64,000 nucleotides of DNA from Centrapalus pauciflorus (lineage: Eukaryota; Streptophyta; Magnoliopsida; Asterales; Asteraceae): the NCBI GenBank assembly GCA_020465985.1, contig JAANYP010004240.1, forward strand, positions 17,501 through 81,500, written 5' to 3'. The translations under genes and the position numbers were made by a program. Every line of letters starts with the position of its first letter. Position 1 is the first letter of the stretch. Below the pieces are notes generated by a model. The model worked only from the letters and a program-made list of their open reading frames with translations. It ran no database searches and had not been told where the DNA came from. This document shows, in pieces, positions 32,033 through 43,732 of the stretch.

Positions 32033-33389
32033 ATGGCAGATCATGGTGAGGGTTCAGGGCCAGAGAGACCAGCGGGAGACGAGTATGTCCGCCGGTCAGA
32101 GATGTTGGCAGTATTGACTGAGTTTTATAGAGAGAGAGATCAGCAGCGACAGAGATCTGATCCGCCGCCAGTTACGAGTGCCGAGACAGGGGTTGGGGCA
32201 TCTTCTTCTGCTCCGCGAGGTGGGTCCTTTAAGGACTTTATGGCAGGAGCCCCACCTCAGTTCCGAGGCGGTGGTGAGCCGGGTGCAGCCATGGCATGGG
32301 AAAGAGAGATAGAGGCGGCATTTCGAGTTGCCCATGTCGACCCTCGTGATATGGTCGGCTATGCGGCTTATCAGCTGAAGGGAGGGGCTTCACAGTGGTG
32401 GAAGTCCATTGAGTCGTCTATGACTACAGCTGCAGCATATGCTATGACATGGGATCAGTTCCGTGCTATTTTCGAGCTGCAGTATATTCCCCGCGATGAG
32501 CGCCGGGAGATGGAGCGTCGTTTCTTGCATCTCCAGCAGGGCAGTATATCGGTCCAGCAGTATGTAGACCGTTTTAATGAGTATGCTCAGTTCGCACCCC
32601 AGCACGTTATTCAGAGGTTCGTAAGGCTGATGCCTTTATCGACGGTTTGAGATCGGATATTCGGGAGTTTGTCGGGCTTCACGACACTCCGACATTTGCA
32701 AGAGCCTTGGAGTTGGCTCGTGTTAGAGAGAGAGAGATCGAGAGGCAGAGGGGTCAGCCTCCATCCCAGAGACAGAGGACAGAGACGTCCGAGCAGTCCC
32801 GTAGCTATTATCGAGAGCCCAGGAGTTTCAGAGAGAGAGACAGCCTGAGCAGCAGCAGGTTCAGGGGCAGGGTTCGGGATTTCGTAGGGATCGAGATAGG
32901 GGCAGAGATCGCAGATCCCGGAGGTCAGGACAGTATCAGGGGCCCGGGACGGCCAGTCAGAGTCAGGGGCAGACTTCCCGATACAGTGCTCCCAGTCAGA
33001 GCCAGAGCAGCGTGGGACAGGGGTCCCAGCCATCAGGGAGCCGGGCAGACAGTTTAGTTGGAGAGAGAGACTGTCCGAGGTGTCGCCGTCGCCATTCCGG
33101 TCCTTGTGTACCGGAGCAACCTAGATGTTACCGCTGTGGTCAGTATGGCCACACATCTTTTACGTGTACTTCGAGGGATTCCCTGTGCTTCCGCTGTGGG
33201 AGGCCAGGTCATATAGTTAGAGATTGCCCAGATGCGCCGCCTGCGGTACAGGGAGCGAGTACCAGCAGTGCTAGAGCCGAGCCGTCATCATCGAGCCGCC
33301 GAGATTCAGCGCCTAGGGGTCGAGGCAGAGTATTCCAGGCTACGACAGAGGAGGCCCGCGAGTCCAACGATGTTGTTTCCGGTACGTAA
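32033..33389 (+). pseudogene. Gypsy-3 gag with zinc knuckles, frameshifted
   Basis: Starts at ATG 32033 (MADHGEGSG). The gag domain (FRVAHVDPRDMVGYAAYQLK, WDQFRAIFELQYIP) runs to a frame change near 32610, then continues as IREFVGLHDTPTFARALELA. A second frame change falls near 32835 in a GA-rich run. Two zinc knuckles follow (CYRCGQYGHTSFTC, CFRCGRPGHIVRDC). An in-frame TAA at 33387-33389 separates gag from protease. Whether all indels are real or sequencing errors in GA runs cannot be judged here. Confidence 0.88.
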
Positions 33390-34747
33390 ATTCTGAACGG
33401 GCTTAGTGCTCGTATTTTATTTGATTCTGGAGCGGATCGCTCGTATGTATCTGTTGTGTTTTGTGCCTACTTTTCTGTGCCTCCTACTGTTTTATCTTTG
33501 CCGTTGATTGTTGAGAGGGTAGATGGTAGTACAGCGTTAGTGAGTCGAGTATTCCGAGATTGTGTCTTAGAGATCGATGCTCACCGGTTCTTGATTGATT
33601 TACTGCCGATAGAGATCAGCAGTTTCGATGTGATAGTGGGTACGGACTGGATGACAGCCAGGCAGGCCGATATTCTGTGCGCGAAGAAGATGATCCGGAT
33701 ACCCATTTCAGATAGTGAGACGGTGACTGTGTATGGCGAGAGGCGCCGAGGTGAGATCGGCATTGTGTTCATGGCCCGAGCTCAGAGATATGTTGCGAAG
33801 GGATGCGAGACCTTTCTGGCTTATGTTGTTGACGCCGGATTAGAGAAGAAGACCTTAGCGGATATACCTGTGATTCGAGAGTTCCCTGAGGTATTCCCAG
33901 AGGAGTTGCCTGGGTTACCGCCAGATCGTCAGGTCGAGTTCCGTATCGACCTTATCCCTGGAGCAGTGCCTATTGCGAAGACGCCTTATAGGCTGGCACC
34001 TACTGAGATGAGAGAGATGATGTCACAACTTCAGGAATTGCTAGATCGTGGATTCATCCGTCCGAGTTCGTCCCCGTGGGGAGCTCCAGTGCTGTTTGTG
34101 AAGAAGAAGGACGGTTCTATGCGGATGTGTATCGACTATCGAGAGTTGAATAAAGTGACGGTGAAGAACCGTTATCCGCTTCCACGTATCGACGATCTGT
34201 TCGATCAGCTGCAGGGTTCGAGCTTCTTTTCGAAGATTGATTTGAGATCAGGGTATCATCAGCTAAGAGTTAGAGACGAGGACGTGCCGAAGACCGCGTT
34301 TCGGACGAGATACGGCCATTATGAATTCCTAGTCATGCCTTTCGGACTGACTAACGCACCCGCGGCATTCATGGATTTGATGAACAGGGTGTGTAGATCT
34401 ATGTTGGATCGGTTCGTGATAGTGTTTATCGACGACATCCTGATATATTCGAGGAGTGCCGAGGGCCACGAGCAGCACTTGCGAGAGGTTTTGACTGTGC
34501 TGCGAGAGGAGCGACTATATGCGAAGTTCTCCAAGTGCGAGTTCTGGTTGCGCGAGGTCCAGTTTCTGGGGCATGTTGTGAGCACCGAGGGTATTTCAGT
34601 GGATTCAGCGAAGATTGAGGCCGTCGTGAGTTGGGAGCCGCCGAAGACCGTGCCTGAGGTTCGCAGCTTTCGGGGATTAGCCGGGTATTATCGCCGCTTC
34701 ATTCAGGACTTCTCGAGGATTGCCAGGCCGTTAACGAGATTGACACG
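33390..34747 (+). pseudogene. Gypsy-3 protease and reverse transcriptase, cut by gypsy-2
   Basis: The protease motif LFDSGADRSYVS lies near 33420-33455. The open stretch from 33456 then reads a linker and a complete RT with MRMCIDYRELNK, YGHYEFLVMPFGLTNAP, FIDDILIYS and FLGHVVSTEGISV. It stops being element sequence at 34747, where gypsy-2 is inserted between the RT thumb (FIQDFSRIARPLT) and RNase H. The frame resumes in register at 41750. Confidence 0.93.
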
Positions 34748-36764
34748 TGTAACATCCTCGGACTTATTTTTGATGTATTTTGATTAATTAGGTGGAAAGT
34801 TATGTATTTAAGTTGAATTTGGGCGATTATTATGCATATTGGATATTTAGCAAAGTTTGTTGCTATTTTTGAGAAAATTGAACTCAGAATCAATTTTGTG
34901 GAAAATTAAGATTATAAAAGTTATTATAACAATTCTAAGATTAAATCAGTATTTTATGGAACCGGTTAGCTCGAGTGGTGAAATGTGCAAAAATGACGAA
35001 AATAGTATATAAAGGGCAATAGGCTTCATTTTCTAGTTTACACTCTCTCTCTACTCTATCTCTCTAGAAATTTTCTCTCTACATCTCTCTAAGATAAATC
35101 ACAAACCGACCGTCGGATTTTCGAGAATTATAAGTTATCGGAAAGGTATCGAGGAGTACAACAGTAATCTACAAACGGATTTCAGATTTCGTGCGAATTG
35201 AGGTAAGAATCGATCCTTTTTAAGTTATGGTTTCGGTTTTGAAGAACATGAATCTCGAATCTATCATTTTATGCATATTTAAGCTTGTTTTTGATTGAAA
35301 TGTTGCTGGATTATGATACTATATGCATAGTAGAATCGAATATATGCATCCTACATGATATAACACTGATTTTAGGCCTTAGAAATGAAGGATTTAAGTT
35401 GAAATGATGAACAGACTCGAATATGTCAAGAACAGAGTCGAAATGTAAGAACAGACTCGAGTTTGGTGCTAGATTCGAAGGTGTACCATCAGATTCTAAG
35501 GGGGGTTCGAATCTGATGATAGATTCGAGGGGTATGGCTTCGAATCTGATGTTAGATTCGAAGATGGGTTCGAATCTGATGATAGGATTCGAATCTGATG
35601 CTTGATTTCGAATCTAACCCATTAAATTCGAGTTTAATGCCTAAAATTGAGAATACTACTCCCTAGAATTGTGTATTTTGAATGAAACTCATAAACAACA
35701 CATAAAATGTCATGAGCTATATAAAGGTCAATATATGAACTTGAAATGGGTTCAAACTTAGTTATGGTATAAATTTGGTCATGTACCCGAAACGGGGAAA
35801 ATATCGTCAAATTTACGAAACTTGATTATTATGGAATTAAATGGATAATGATACGAGGAATTGTTGTAATTGATAATAACAGGTCCCTTGTGGTGTTGTT
35901 TAACCCACAGTGGGGTACTTGGTGGATCCGGTTGAAAGCCCGAAGAGAAATAATAATTGGATAAGAGTTTTAATTACGCACCCACTGTGAGTACATATGA
36001 TTTCGCATGTTTATATCTGCTTATTGATTGCTTTTGCTTACTGAGACATGTTGCTTCATTATTCGTTTGGAATTCTACTAACTTGCGTAAATTTTTGGAT
36101 GCACATTCCTATTTGATGCATGTCCGTTCGTTTGTTGTGCATCTATGATGGACCTGCGGGTCGCATCTGTTACTCCGATGTTACTGCTCTATAAGACGCT
36201 GGAGCTGATCCCTCCAGGTCCGTAGGCAGTATGTCATCCCCGGTGTTATGTTGGTCTCAGTAGTGTATTAAAAGACGAGTTGCGGGCTCGTAGAGCGACG
36301 GCTCTTGTGTGGTCGTACTTTGTGTACGTGGAGAGTGCACGACGTGCGTCGTCGGTGCTACTCTTGTAGGCATCATAAGGATTTATAAAATGCGTAATCT
36401 GTGTATTCACTAAGCATTCGCTTACCCCTCAGTTGACTTTATTTTACAGGAAAGGGAAAGTCTGCGGCCGGACCTTCTAGTTAGGTCATTTGGAAGATTT
36501 GGGAGACTCATCACTATTTCATCGGTAATTTATGATATGAAACAATGTTGTAATATTTGGGATGATTGTAATAATTGTATGGGTGTGTAGACTTAGACCT
36601 GGTAACTTATAGCACTGTAGGGTGTTTAACACTGTTGCACTATCTCATTTATGTATATTAATGCTTCCGCACTTAATTTAGGTTTTCAGATCATTATGTA
36701 TTGTATGTTGATGATTAATCCTGGGTGATTTGTGATTGGTGGTTGTTGTGGCAAGGGTGCCACA
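34748..36764 (+). repeat. 5' LTR of gypsy-2
   Basis: 2017 bp, TGTAACATCCTCGGAC to AGGGTGCCACA. It carries a block of irregular repeats around TTCGAATCTGATGATAG (35410-35600), at the same relative position as the GAATTC-centred block of gypsy-1. Confidence 0.97.
35006..35014 (+). promoter_or_regulatory. TATA box of the gypsy-2 LTR
   Basis: TATATAAAG followed within 30 bp by a CT-rich tract (ACTCTCTCTCTACTC), a usual arrangement at LTR transcription starts. The same site occurs in the 3' LTR at 39986-39994. Confidence 0.6.
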
Positions 36765-36769
36765 CGAGA

Positions 36770-36780
36770 TGGTATCAGAG
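36770..36780 (+). other. Primer-binding site of gypsy-2, altered at its end
   Basis: TGGTATCAGAG, then A-A instead of the usual C. One mismatch at the twelfth base relative to gypsy-1 and gypsy-3. Confidence 0.75.
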
Positions 36781-36983
36781 AAGTTGTTTGAGATTCAAGT
36801 GTCCGTGAGGTCTTGATCTCAAACATTAGGTGATGATATGTAGTGATACTAAGTAATGATTTGAACTAAGATAGGTTATGATCTAGTAATTTTAAGAAAT
36901 TGACTATCATACGGGACAAATGAATGGTGTCTTTAAATTTATGACATGTTACTAAACAAGTTATATGTTTATATTTTCAGAAC

Positions 36984-37085
36984 ATGTCTGGAGGAATGAC
37001 ACCTGAGGAAGCCAGAGAGATGATGTTAGCCATGATGGCTGAGCAGAATCGAATGATTCAAGAACAGTTTCGGGCTCGAGATTAG
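36984..37085 (+). pseudogene. Gag stub of gypsy-2
   Basis: 33 codons (MSGGMTPEEAREMMLAMMAE and on) matching the gypsy-1 gag start, ending at TAG 37083-37085 where gypsy-1 has GAG. About 20 bp later the sequence jumps to RT. The junction lies in AAGAAAG-like sequence shared by both deletion ends. Confidence 0.9.
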
Positions 37086-37114
37086 GCCGATGCTAAAAGA
37101 AGAAAGATGGCACG

Positions 37115-39691
37115 ATGAGGATGTGCATAGATTACCGGGAGCTGAATAAATTGACGATTAAGAACAAGTATCCTCTGCCAAGGATAGACGACTTGTTTGA
37201 TCAGTTACATGGCGCTAGTGTATTTTCTAAGATTGATCTGAGATCGGGGTACCATCAACTGAAAGTTCGAGAAGAGGATGTGCCTAAGACAGCATTTAGG
37301 ACACGTTATGGGCATTACGAGTTCTTGGTTATGCCTTTTGGTTTAACCAATGCCCCGGCTGTCTTTATGGACTTGATGAATAGGGTTTGTAGACCGATGT
37401 TGGATAAGTCGGTGATAGTGTTTATTGATGATATACTGGTATATTCTAAGTCTGAAGCAGAACATGCTGAACATCTGAGAGAACTGTTGGAATTGTTAAG
37501 GAAAGAAAAGTTGTACGCCAAGTTCTCAAAGTGCGAGTTTTGGCTACAACAGATACAGTTTTTAGGGCATGTAATTTCTGGAGCCGGGATTTCGGTAGAT
37601 CCGGCTAAGGTTGAAGCAATAAAGAACTGGGAGCCGCCGTGTTCAGCTACTGAGGTTAGAAGTTTTCTGGGGTTGGCAGGATACTATCGGAGATTTATCA
37701 AAGATTTTTCCAAGGTTGCAGTTCCTTTGACTGCTTTAACGAAGAAGAATGCACCTTTTGTTTGGGAGACTGTGCAGCAAGAGGCGTTTGACGTTTTAAA
37801 GAAGACTTTGAGTGAAGCACCGATACTTGCTTTACCGGAAGGTAATGAGGACTTCGTGGTGTATACCGATGCTTCAAGGTTGGGATTAGGTGCTGTATTG
37901 ATGCAGCGTGGGAAGGTTATAGCGTATGCTTCAAGACAGTTGAAGCAGCATGAGAAGAATTATTCGACTCATGATCTCGAGTTAACTGCGGTAACATTCG
38001 CATTGAAGTTATGGAGGCATTATCTTTACGGGACTAAGTGCCAATTATACACGGACCATAAGAGTTTGAAATATATTTTCAGTCAGAAGGAGCTCAATAT
38101 GAGGCAGAGACGATCAATGGAGTTAATAAAGGATTATGATTGTGAAATCCTTTATCACCCCGGGAAGGCTAATGTAGTAGTCGATGCCTTGAGCCGGAAA
38201 GCGTATGCTAAAGATTTCTGTTATATGATGACGTCAACAATGCTGACCTCCACGATAATTGATGATGTCAAGGCCGCTCAGGAAGAAGCCTTGAAAGATG
38301 AAAATATTGGTGCTGAGGATATTAAAGTACAAGTTAAGAACATGGAAACAAGTGAGTCGGGATTGAAAGGAATTTATGGAAGAATTTGGGTGCCGAAATA
38401 TGGTGGTATGAGAAATGTGATCGTTGAGGAAGCACATCAATCTAAGTTTTCTGTACATCGTGGGAGCACAAAGATGTACAACGACCTAAAGGCAGACTTT
38501 TGGTGGCCGGGATTGAAAAAGGACATAGGGCAGTATGTTGAACGATGTAGGACTTGCAGGTTGGTAAAAGCTGAGCATCAACAACCTTATGGCAGTCTGC
38601 AACCGCTTCCCATTCCGGAATGGAAGTGGGAGCACATTACTATGGATTTTGTTACGAAACTGCCGAAGACTAAGCGACAGCATGATGCGGTTTGGGTAAT
38701 CGTGGATCGGTTAACAAAGTCGGCTCACTTCATACCGATTCGTGAAAGTTATTCGTTGGAGAAATTAGCTCAAATTTACATGAACGAGATTGTTTCTAGG
38801 CATGGAGTGCCTAAGTCCATAGTATCGGACCGGGACAGCCGATTTACTTCGAATTTTTGGTCGGCACTGCAAGAAGGGTTAGGAACAAGGATAGCAATGA
38901 GTACAGCTTACCGCCCGCAAACTGATGGTCAGAGTGAGCGAACCATCTTAACACTTGAAGACATGATGAGATCGTGTGTGTTAGATCTCGGTGGCAATTG
39001 GGACGATCACCTGCCACTTATAGAGTTTTCGTATAACAACAGCTACCATGCTACGATCAAGAAAGCTCCGTTCGAGGCTTTGTATGGAAGGAAATGTAGG
39101 ACTCCTACATGTTGGAGAGAAACGGGTGAAACACCAATCGCTGGGCCGGCCTTACTTCAGGAAACAAACGAGAAGATACAGTTGATTAGGCAGAACATGA
39201 AGGCGGCCCAGGATCGTCAGAAAAGCTACTATGATCGGAGGCACAAGCCGATCAATTTTGAAGTGAATGACTGGGTCTATTTGAAAGTATCACCCATGAG
39301 GGGTGTTACTCGTTTTGTTAAGAGGGGCAAATTGGCTCCGAGATTTGTCGGACCCTTTAAAATTGTTGAAAAAGTTGGAAATCAGTCATATCGATTAGAA
39401 TTGCCTGAGGGGATGTCGGGCGTACATCCAGTATTTCACGTTGGGAATCTTCGAAAATCGTTTAACACTGGAAACGAGGATTGGGCTGACCATACTGAAC
39501 TGCAAGTTGATGAAAGGCTCCGGTATGTAGAAGAGCCGGAGTGTGTACTGGATACTAAGTTGAAGAAATTAAGGAGCAAGGAGATAGAAATGGTGCTTAT
39601 ACGCTGGAAGCATCATAAAGGAGCAAATCATACGTGGGAAGCTAAGTCGGAAATGTTAAGAAAGTATCCGAAGTTGTTTGAGTCCGAGTAA
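37115..39691 (+). CDS. Gypsy-2 pol: RT, RNase H, integrase, chromodomain
   Basis: 858 codons without interruption. Residue 1 is the methionine of MRMCIDYRELNK, inside the RT finger/palm, so the RT N-terminus is absent. FIDD is at 103-106. RNase H has VVYTDASRLGLGAVL near 245. The integrase zinc-binding region (HRGSTKMYNDL, then C-R-T-C) is near 447-490. The D,D,E core follows (MDFVTKLP near 510, SDRDSRF near 570, then YRPQTDGQSERTILTLED). A chromodomain-like tail (IRWKHHKGANHTWE) closes it. The open frame fits a recent insertion. No gag or protease can be made, so movement depends on proteins from another element. Confidence 0.93.
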   Translation: MRMCIDYRELNKLTIKNKYPLPRIDDLFDQLHGASVFSKIDLRSGYHQLKVREEDVPKTAFRTRYGHYEFLVMPFGLTNAPAVFMDLMNRVCRPMLDKSVIVFIDDILVYSKSEAEHAEHLRELLELLRKEKLYAKFSKCEFWLQQIQFLGHVISGAGISVDPAKVEAIKNWEPPCSATEVRSFLGLAGYYRRFIKDFSKVAVPLTALTKKNAPFVWETVQQEAFDVLKKTLSEAPILALPEGNEDFVVYTDASRLGLGAVLMQRGKVIAYASRQLKQHEKNYSTHDLELTAVTFALKLWRHYLYGTKCQLYTDHKSLKYIFSQKELNMRQRRSMELIKDYDCEILYHPGKANVVVDALSRKAYAKDFCYMMTSTMLTSTIIDDVKAAQEEALKDENIGAEDIKVQVKNMETSESGLKGIYGRIWVPKYGGMRNVIVEEAHQSKFSVHRGSTKMYNDLKADFWWPGLKKDIGQYVERCRTCRLVKAEHQQPYGSLQPLPIPEWKWEHITMDFVTKLPKTKRQHDAVWVIVDRLTKSAHFIPIRESYSLEKLAQIYMNEIVSRHGVPKSIVSDRDSRFTSNFWSALQEGLGTRIAMSTAYRPQTDGQSERTILTLEDMMRSCVLDLGGNWDDHLPLIEFSYNNSYHATIKKAPFEALYGRKCRTPTCWRETGETPIAGPALLQETNEKIQLIRQNMKAAQDRQKSYYDRRHKPINFEVNDWVYLKVSPMRGVTRFVKRGKLAPRFVGPFKIVEKVGNQSYRLELPEGMSGVHPVFHVGNLRKSFNTGNEDWADHTELQVDERLRYVEEPECVLDTKLKKLRSKEIEMVLIRWKHHKGANHTWEAKSEMLRKYPKLFESE

Positions 39692-39727
39692 CTTCGAGGA
39701 CGAAGTTGAGCGTGGTGGAGCCCATGC

Positions 39728-41744
39728 TGTAACATCCTCGGACTTATTTTTGATGTATTTTGATTAATTAGGTGGAAAGTTATGTATTTAAGTTGAATTT
39801 GGGCGATTATTATGCATATTGGATATTTAGCAAAGTTTGTTGCTATTTTTGAGAAAATTGAACTCAGAATCAATTTTGTGGAAAATTAAGATTATAAAAG
39901 TTATTATAACAATTCTAAGATTAAATCAGTATTTTATGGAACCGGTTAGCTCGAGTGGTGAAATGTGCAAAAATGACGAAAATAGTATATAAAGGGCAAT
40001 AGGCTTCATTTTCTAGTTTACACTCTCTCTCTACTCTATCTCTCTAGAAATTTTCTCTCTACATCTCTCTAAGATAAATCACAAACCGACCGTCGGATTT
40101 TCGAGAATTATAAGTTATCGGAAAGGTATCGAGGAGTACAACAGTAATCTACAAACGGATTTCAGATTTCGTGCGAATTGAGGTAAGAATCGATCCTTTT
40201 TAAGTTATGGTTTCGGTTTTGAAGAACATGAATCTCGAATCTATCATTTTATGCATATTTAAGCTTGTTTTTGATTGAAATGTTGCTGGATTATGATACT
40301 ATATGCATAGTAGAATCGAATATATGCATCCTACATGATATAACACTGATTTTAGGCCTTAGAAATGAAGGATTTAAGTTGAAATGATGAACAGACTCGA
40401 ATATGTCAAGAACAGAGTCGAAATGTAAGAACAGACTCGAGTTTGGTGCTAGATTCGAAGGTGTACCATCAGATTCTAAGGGGGGTTCGAATCTGATGAT
40501 AGATTCGAAGGGTATGGCTTCGAATCTGATGTTAGATTCGAAGATGGGTTCGAATCTGATGATAGGATTCGAATCTGATGCTTGATTTCGAATCTAACCC
40601 ATTAAATTCGAGTTTAATGCCTAAAATTGAGAATACTACTCCCTAGAATTGTGTATTTTGAATGAAACTCATAAACAACACATAAAATGTCATGAGCTAT
40701 ATAAAGGTCAATATATGAACTTGAAATGGGTTCAAACTTAGTTATGGTATAAATTTGGTCATGTACCCGAAACGGGGAAAATATCGTCAAATTTACGAAA
40801 CTTGATTATTATGGAATTAAATGGATAATGATACGAGGAATTGTTGTAATTGATAATAACAGGTCCCTTGTGGTGTTGTTTAACCCACAGTGGGGTACTT
40901 GGTGGATCCGGTTGAAAGCCCGAAGAGAAATAATAATTGGATAAGAGTTTTAATTACGCACCCACTGTGAGTACATATGATTTCGCATGTTTATATCTGC
41001 TTATTGATTGCTTTTGCTTACTGAGACATGTTGCTTCATTATTCGTTTGGAATTCTACTAACTTGCGTAAATTTTTGGATGCACATTCCTATTTGATGCA
41101 TGTCCGTTCGTTTGTTGTGCATCTATGATGGACCTGCGGGTCGCATCTGTTACTCCGATGTTACTGCTCTATAAGACGCTGGAGCTGATCCCTCCAGGTC
41201 CGTAGGCAGTATGTCATCCCCGGTGTTATGTTGGTCTCAGTAGTGTATTAAAAGACGAGTTGCGGGCTCGTAGAGCGACGGCTCTTGTGTGGTCGTACTT
41301 TGTGTACGTGGAGAGTGCACGACGTGCGTCGTCGGTGCTACTCTTGTAGGCATCATAAGGATTTATAAAATGCGTAATCTGTGTATTCACTAAGCATTCG
41401 CTTACCCCTCAGTTGACTTTATTTTACAGGAAAGGGAAAGTCTGCGGCCGGACCTTCTAGTTAGGTCATTTGGAAGATTTGGGAGACTCATCACTATTTC
41501 ATCGGTAATTTATGATATGAAACAATGTTGTAATATTTGGGATGATTGTAATAATTGTATGGGTGTGTAGACTTAGACCTGGTAACTTATAGCACTGTAG
41601 GGTGTTTAACACTGTTGCACTATCTCATTTATGTATATTAATGCTTCCGCACTTAATTTAGGTTTTCAGATCATTATGTATTGTATGTTGATGATTAATC
41701 CTGGGTGATTTGTGATTGGTGGTTATTGTGGCAAGGGTGCCACA
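39728..41744 (+). repeat. 3' LTR of gypsy-2
   Basis: 2017 bp, virtually identical to 34748-36764. Followed by target duplication ACACG and the resumption of gypsy-3 pol. Confidence 0.97.
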
Positions 41745-41749
41745 ACACG

Positions 41750-43697
41750 ACAGTCGGTTTCTTTTGTGTGGTCCGATGAGCAGGAGTCGGCATTCAGAGA
41801 GCTGAAGTCCCGGTTATGTCAGGCTCCGGTGTTAGCATTGCCCGAGGGCACAGAGGATTTCGTGGTCTATTGTGATGCGTCAGGTACCGGTTTGGGATGT
41901 GTTCTGATGCAGCGAGGCAAGGTGATAGCATATGCGTCGCGACAGCTAAAGACCTACGAGGAGAATCATACCGTGCACGATCTCGAGTTAGACGCGATAG
42001 TGTTTGCGTTAAAGATATGTCGTCATTATCTGTACGGTACGCGATTTGTAGTGTATACCGATCATAAGAGTCTTCAGTACCTGTTCAGTCAGAAGGAGCT
42101 GAATATGAGACAGCGGTGCAGCCTTGAGTTGTTGAAAGATTATGACTGCGAGATTCTGTATCATCATGGTAGGGCCAACGTGGTGGCCGATGCGTTGAGC
42201 CGCAAGGCGTGCGGCCAGACAGTGGTTACTCGAGCAGCGAGGCTCGAGGTCACATCGACTCTTGTGGAGAGTCTGAGGCATGCTCAGTTAGAGGGTTTAC
42301 GGGTGGAGAATGTGAAGAGAGAACGGCTTGCGGGACAGCTTGATGTATTGAGCAGAGATAGTAGAGGTTTGTGGGCATTTCGCGATCGGGTTTGGGTTCT
42401 GAGAGTCGGTAATCTGCGGCAGCTGATTTTAGATGAGTCGCATCGTTCGAGATTGTCTATCCACCCCGGGAGCACCAAAATGTATAGAGATCTGCACGAG
42501 TTCTACTGGTGGCCAGGGATGAAGAGAGATGTGGGCCGATATGTCGAGGAGTGTATGACTTGTCTGCGAGTTAAGGCCGAGCATCAGAAGCCTCACGGTC
42601 ATTTGCAGCCTCTAGAGATCCCAGAGTGGAAGTGGTATCATATCACGATGGACTTCATCGTCAGACTTCCACGCACCGTTCGAGGCAATGATATGATCTG
42701 GGTGATTGTGGATCGATTGACCAAGAGTGCTCATTTCTTGGCGGTGAGAGGCACCATCACTATGGATCAGTTGGCCCGGTTGTACATCAGTGAGATAGTG
42801 TCGAGGCACGGCGTTCCGATGTCAATTACGTCCGATAGAGATACGCGGTTTACTTTGAGGTTCTGGCAGAGCTTTCAGCGCGAGTTGGGAACGAGAGTTC
42901 AGTTGAGTACCGCGTACAGACCTCAGACAGACGGGCAGACAGAGCGGACGAATCAGACTCTTGAGGATATGCTCTGAGCTTGTGCGATCGATTTCAGTGG
43001 TAGTTGGGACGTTCACTTACCGTTAGTCGAGTTTGCGTACAACAACAGCTACCATTCCTCCATCAAGATGGCTCCGTTCGAGGCACTATATGGGCGTAAG
43101 TGTCTAACCCCGGTGTGTTGGGGCGAGGTCAGCGAGTGACCTATCAGTGGGCCTGAGTTGTTACAGGAAACGAGCGATAATGTGGCAGTTATCCGCGAGC
43201 ATATGAGAGTGTCACAGAGCCGGCAAAAGAGTTATGCGGATCGTCGTCTGACCGAGCTCGAGTTCAGTGTTGGAGACCGCGTTATGCTGAAGGTATCGCC
43301 GTGGAAAGGAGTTATTAGATTCAGACACCGAGGTAAGCTGAGTCCGCGATACATCGGTCCGTTTGAGATCATCGCCAGAGTCCGAGATCAGGCGTACAGA
43401 TTGAGATTGCCTCCCGAGTTGGCCGGAGTTCACGATACATTTCACGTGAGTCATCTGAGAAAATGTCTGGCCAAGGGTGATCAGTTTGTGCCGTTATCTG
43501 AGATCACCGTGGATAATCACCTGAGATATATTGAGCAGCCTGAGGCGATTACTGACCAAAAAGTGAAGAGGTTGCGGAATAAAGAGATCGCGCTAGTACT
43601 CGTTCAGTGGAGGCATCATAAGGGTACTAGTGCCACCTTGGAGCCCGAGGCCGATATGAGGAGCCGTTATCCGCAGCTGTTCCCGAGTCCGAGTTAG
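41750..43697 (+). pseudogene. Gypsy-3 RNase H, integrase and chromodomain, with two stops
   Basis: Picks up pol in the same frame as at 34747. RNase H (VVYCDASGTGLGCVLMQ), integrase zinc finger (HPGSTKMYRDL, C-M-T-C), core (MDFIVRLP, ITSDRDTRF, TDGQTERTNQTLEDML) and tail (VQWRHHKGTSATLE). TGA stops at 42975-42977 and 43137-43139 break it; the first probably replaces CGA, a CpG transition. The final frame ends at TAG 43695-43697. Confidence 0.92.
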
Positions 43698-43718
43698 ATT
43701 CCGGGACGGAATCTTTTT

Positions 43719-43730
43719 AAGAGGAGAGGA
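43719..43730 (+). other. Polypurine tract of gypsy-3
   Basis: AAGAGGAGAGGA just before the 3' LTR, the plus-strand priming site of LTR elements. Confidence 0.85.
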
Positions 43731-43732
43731 TT

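Larger units (their letters stand above)
34748..41744 (+). mobile_element. Gypsy-2, young internally deleted gypsy element
   Basis: 6997 bp with two LTRs of 2017 bp each, inserted in gypsy-3 pol with perfect 5 bp duplication ACACG (34743-34747 and 41745-41749). By eye the LTRs differ at only two sites (35528/40508 and 36745/41725), both A/G. The internal region has a gag stub, then jumps directly to RT, so gag, protease and the RT start are missing. The remaining pol is open. Its pol is close to that of gypsy-1, so the two belong to one lineage. Confidence 0.97.
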
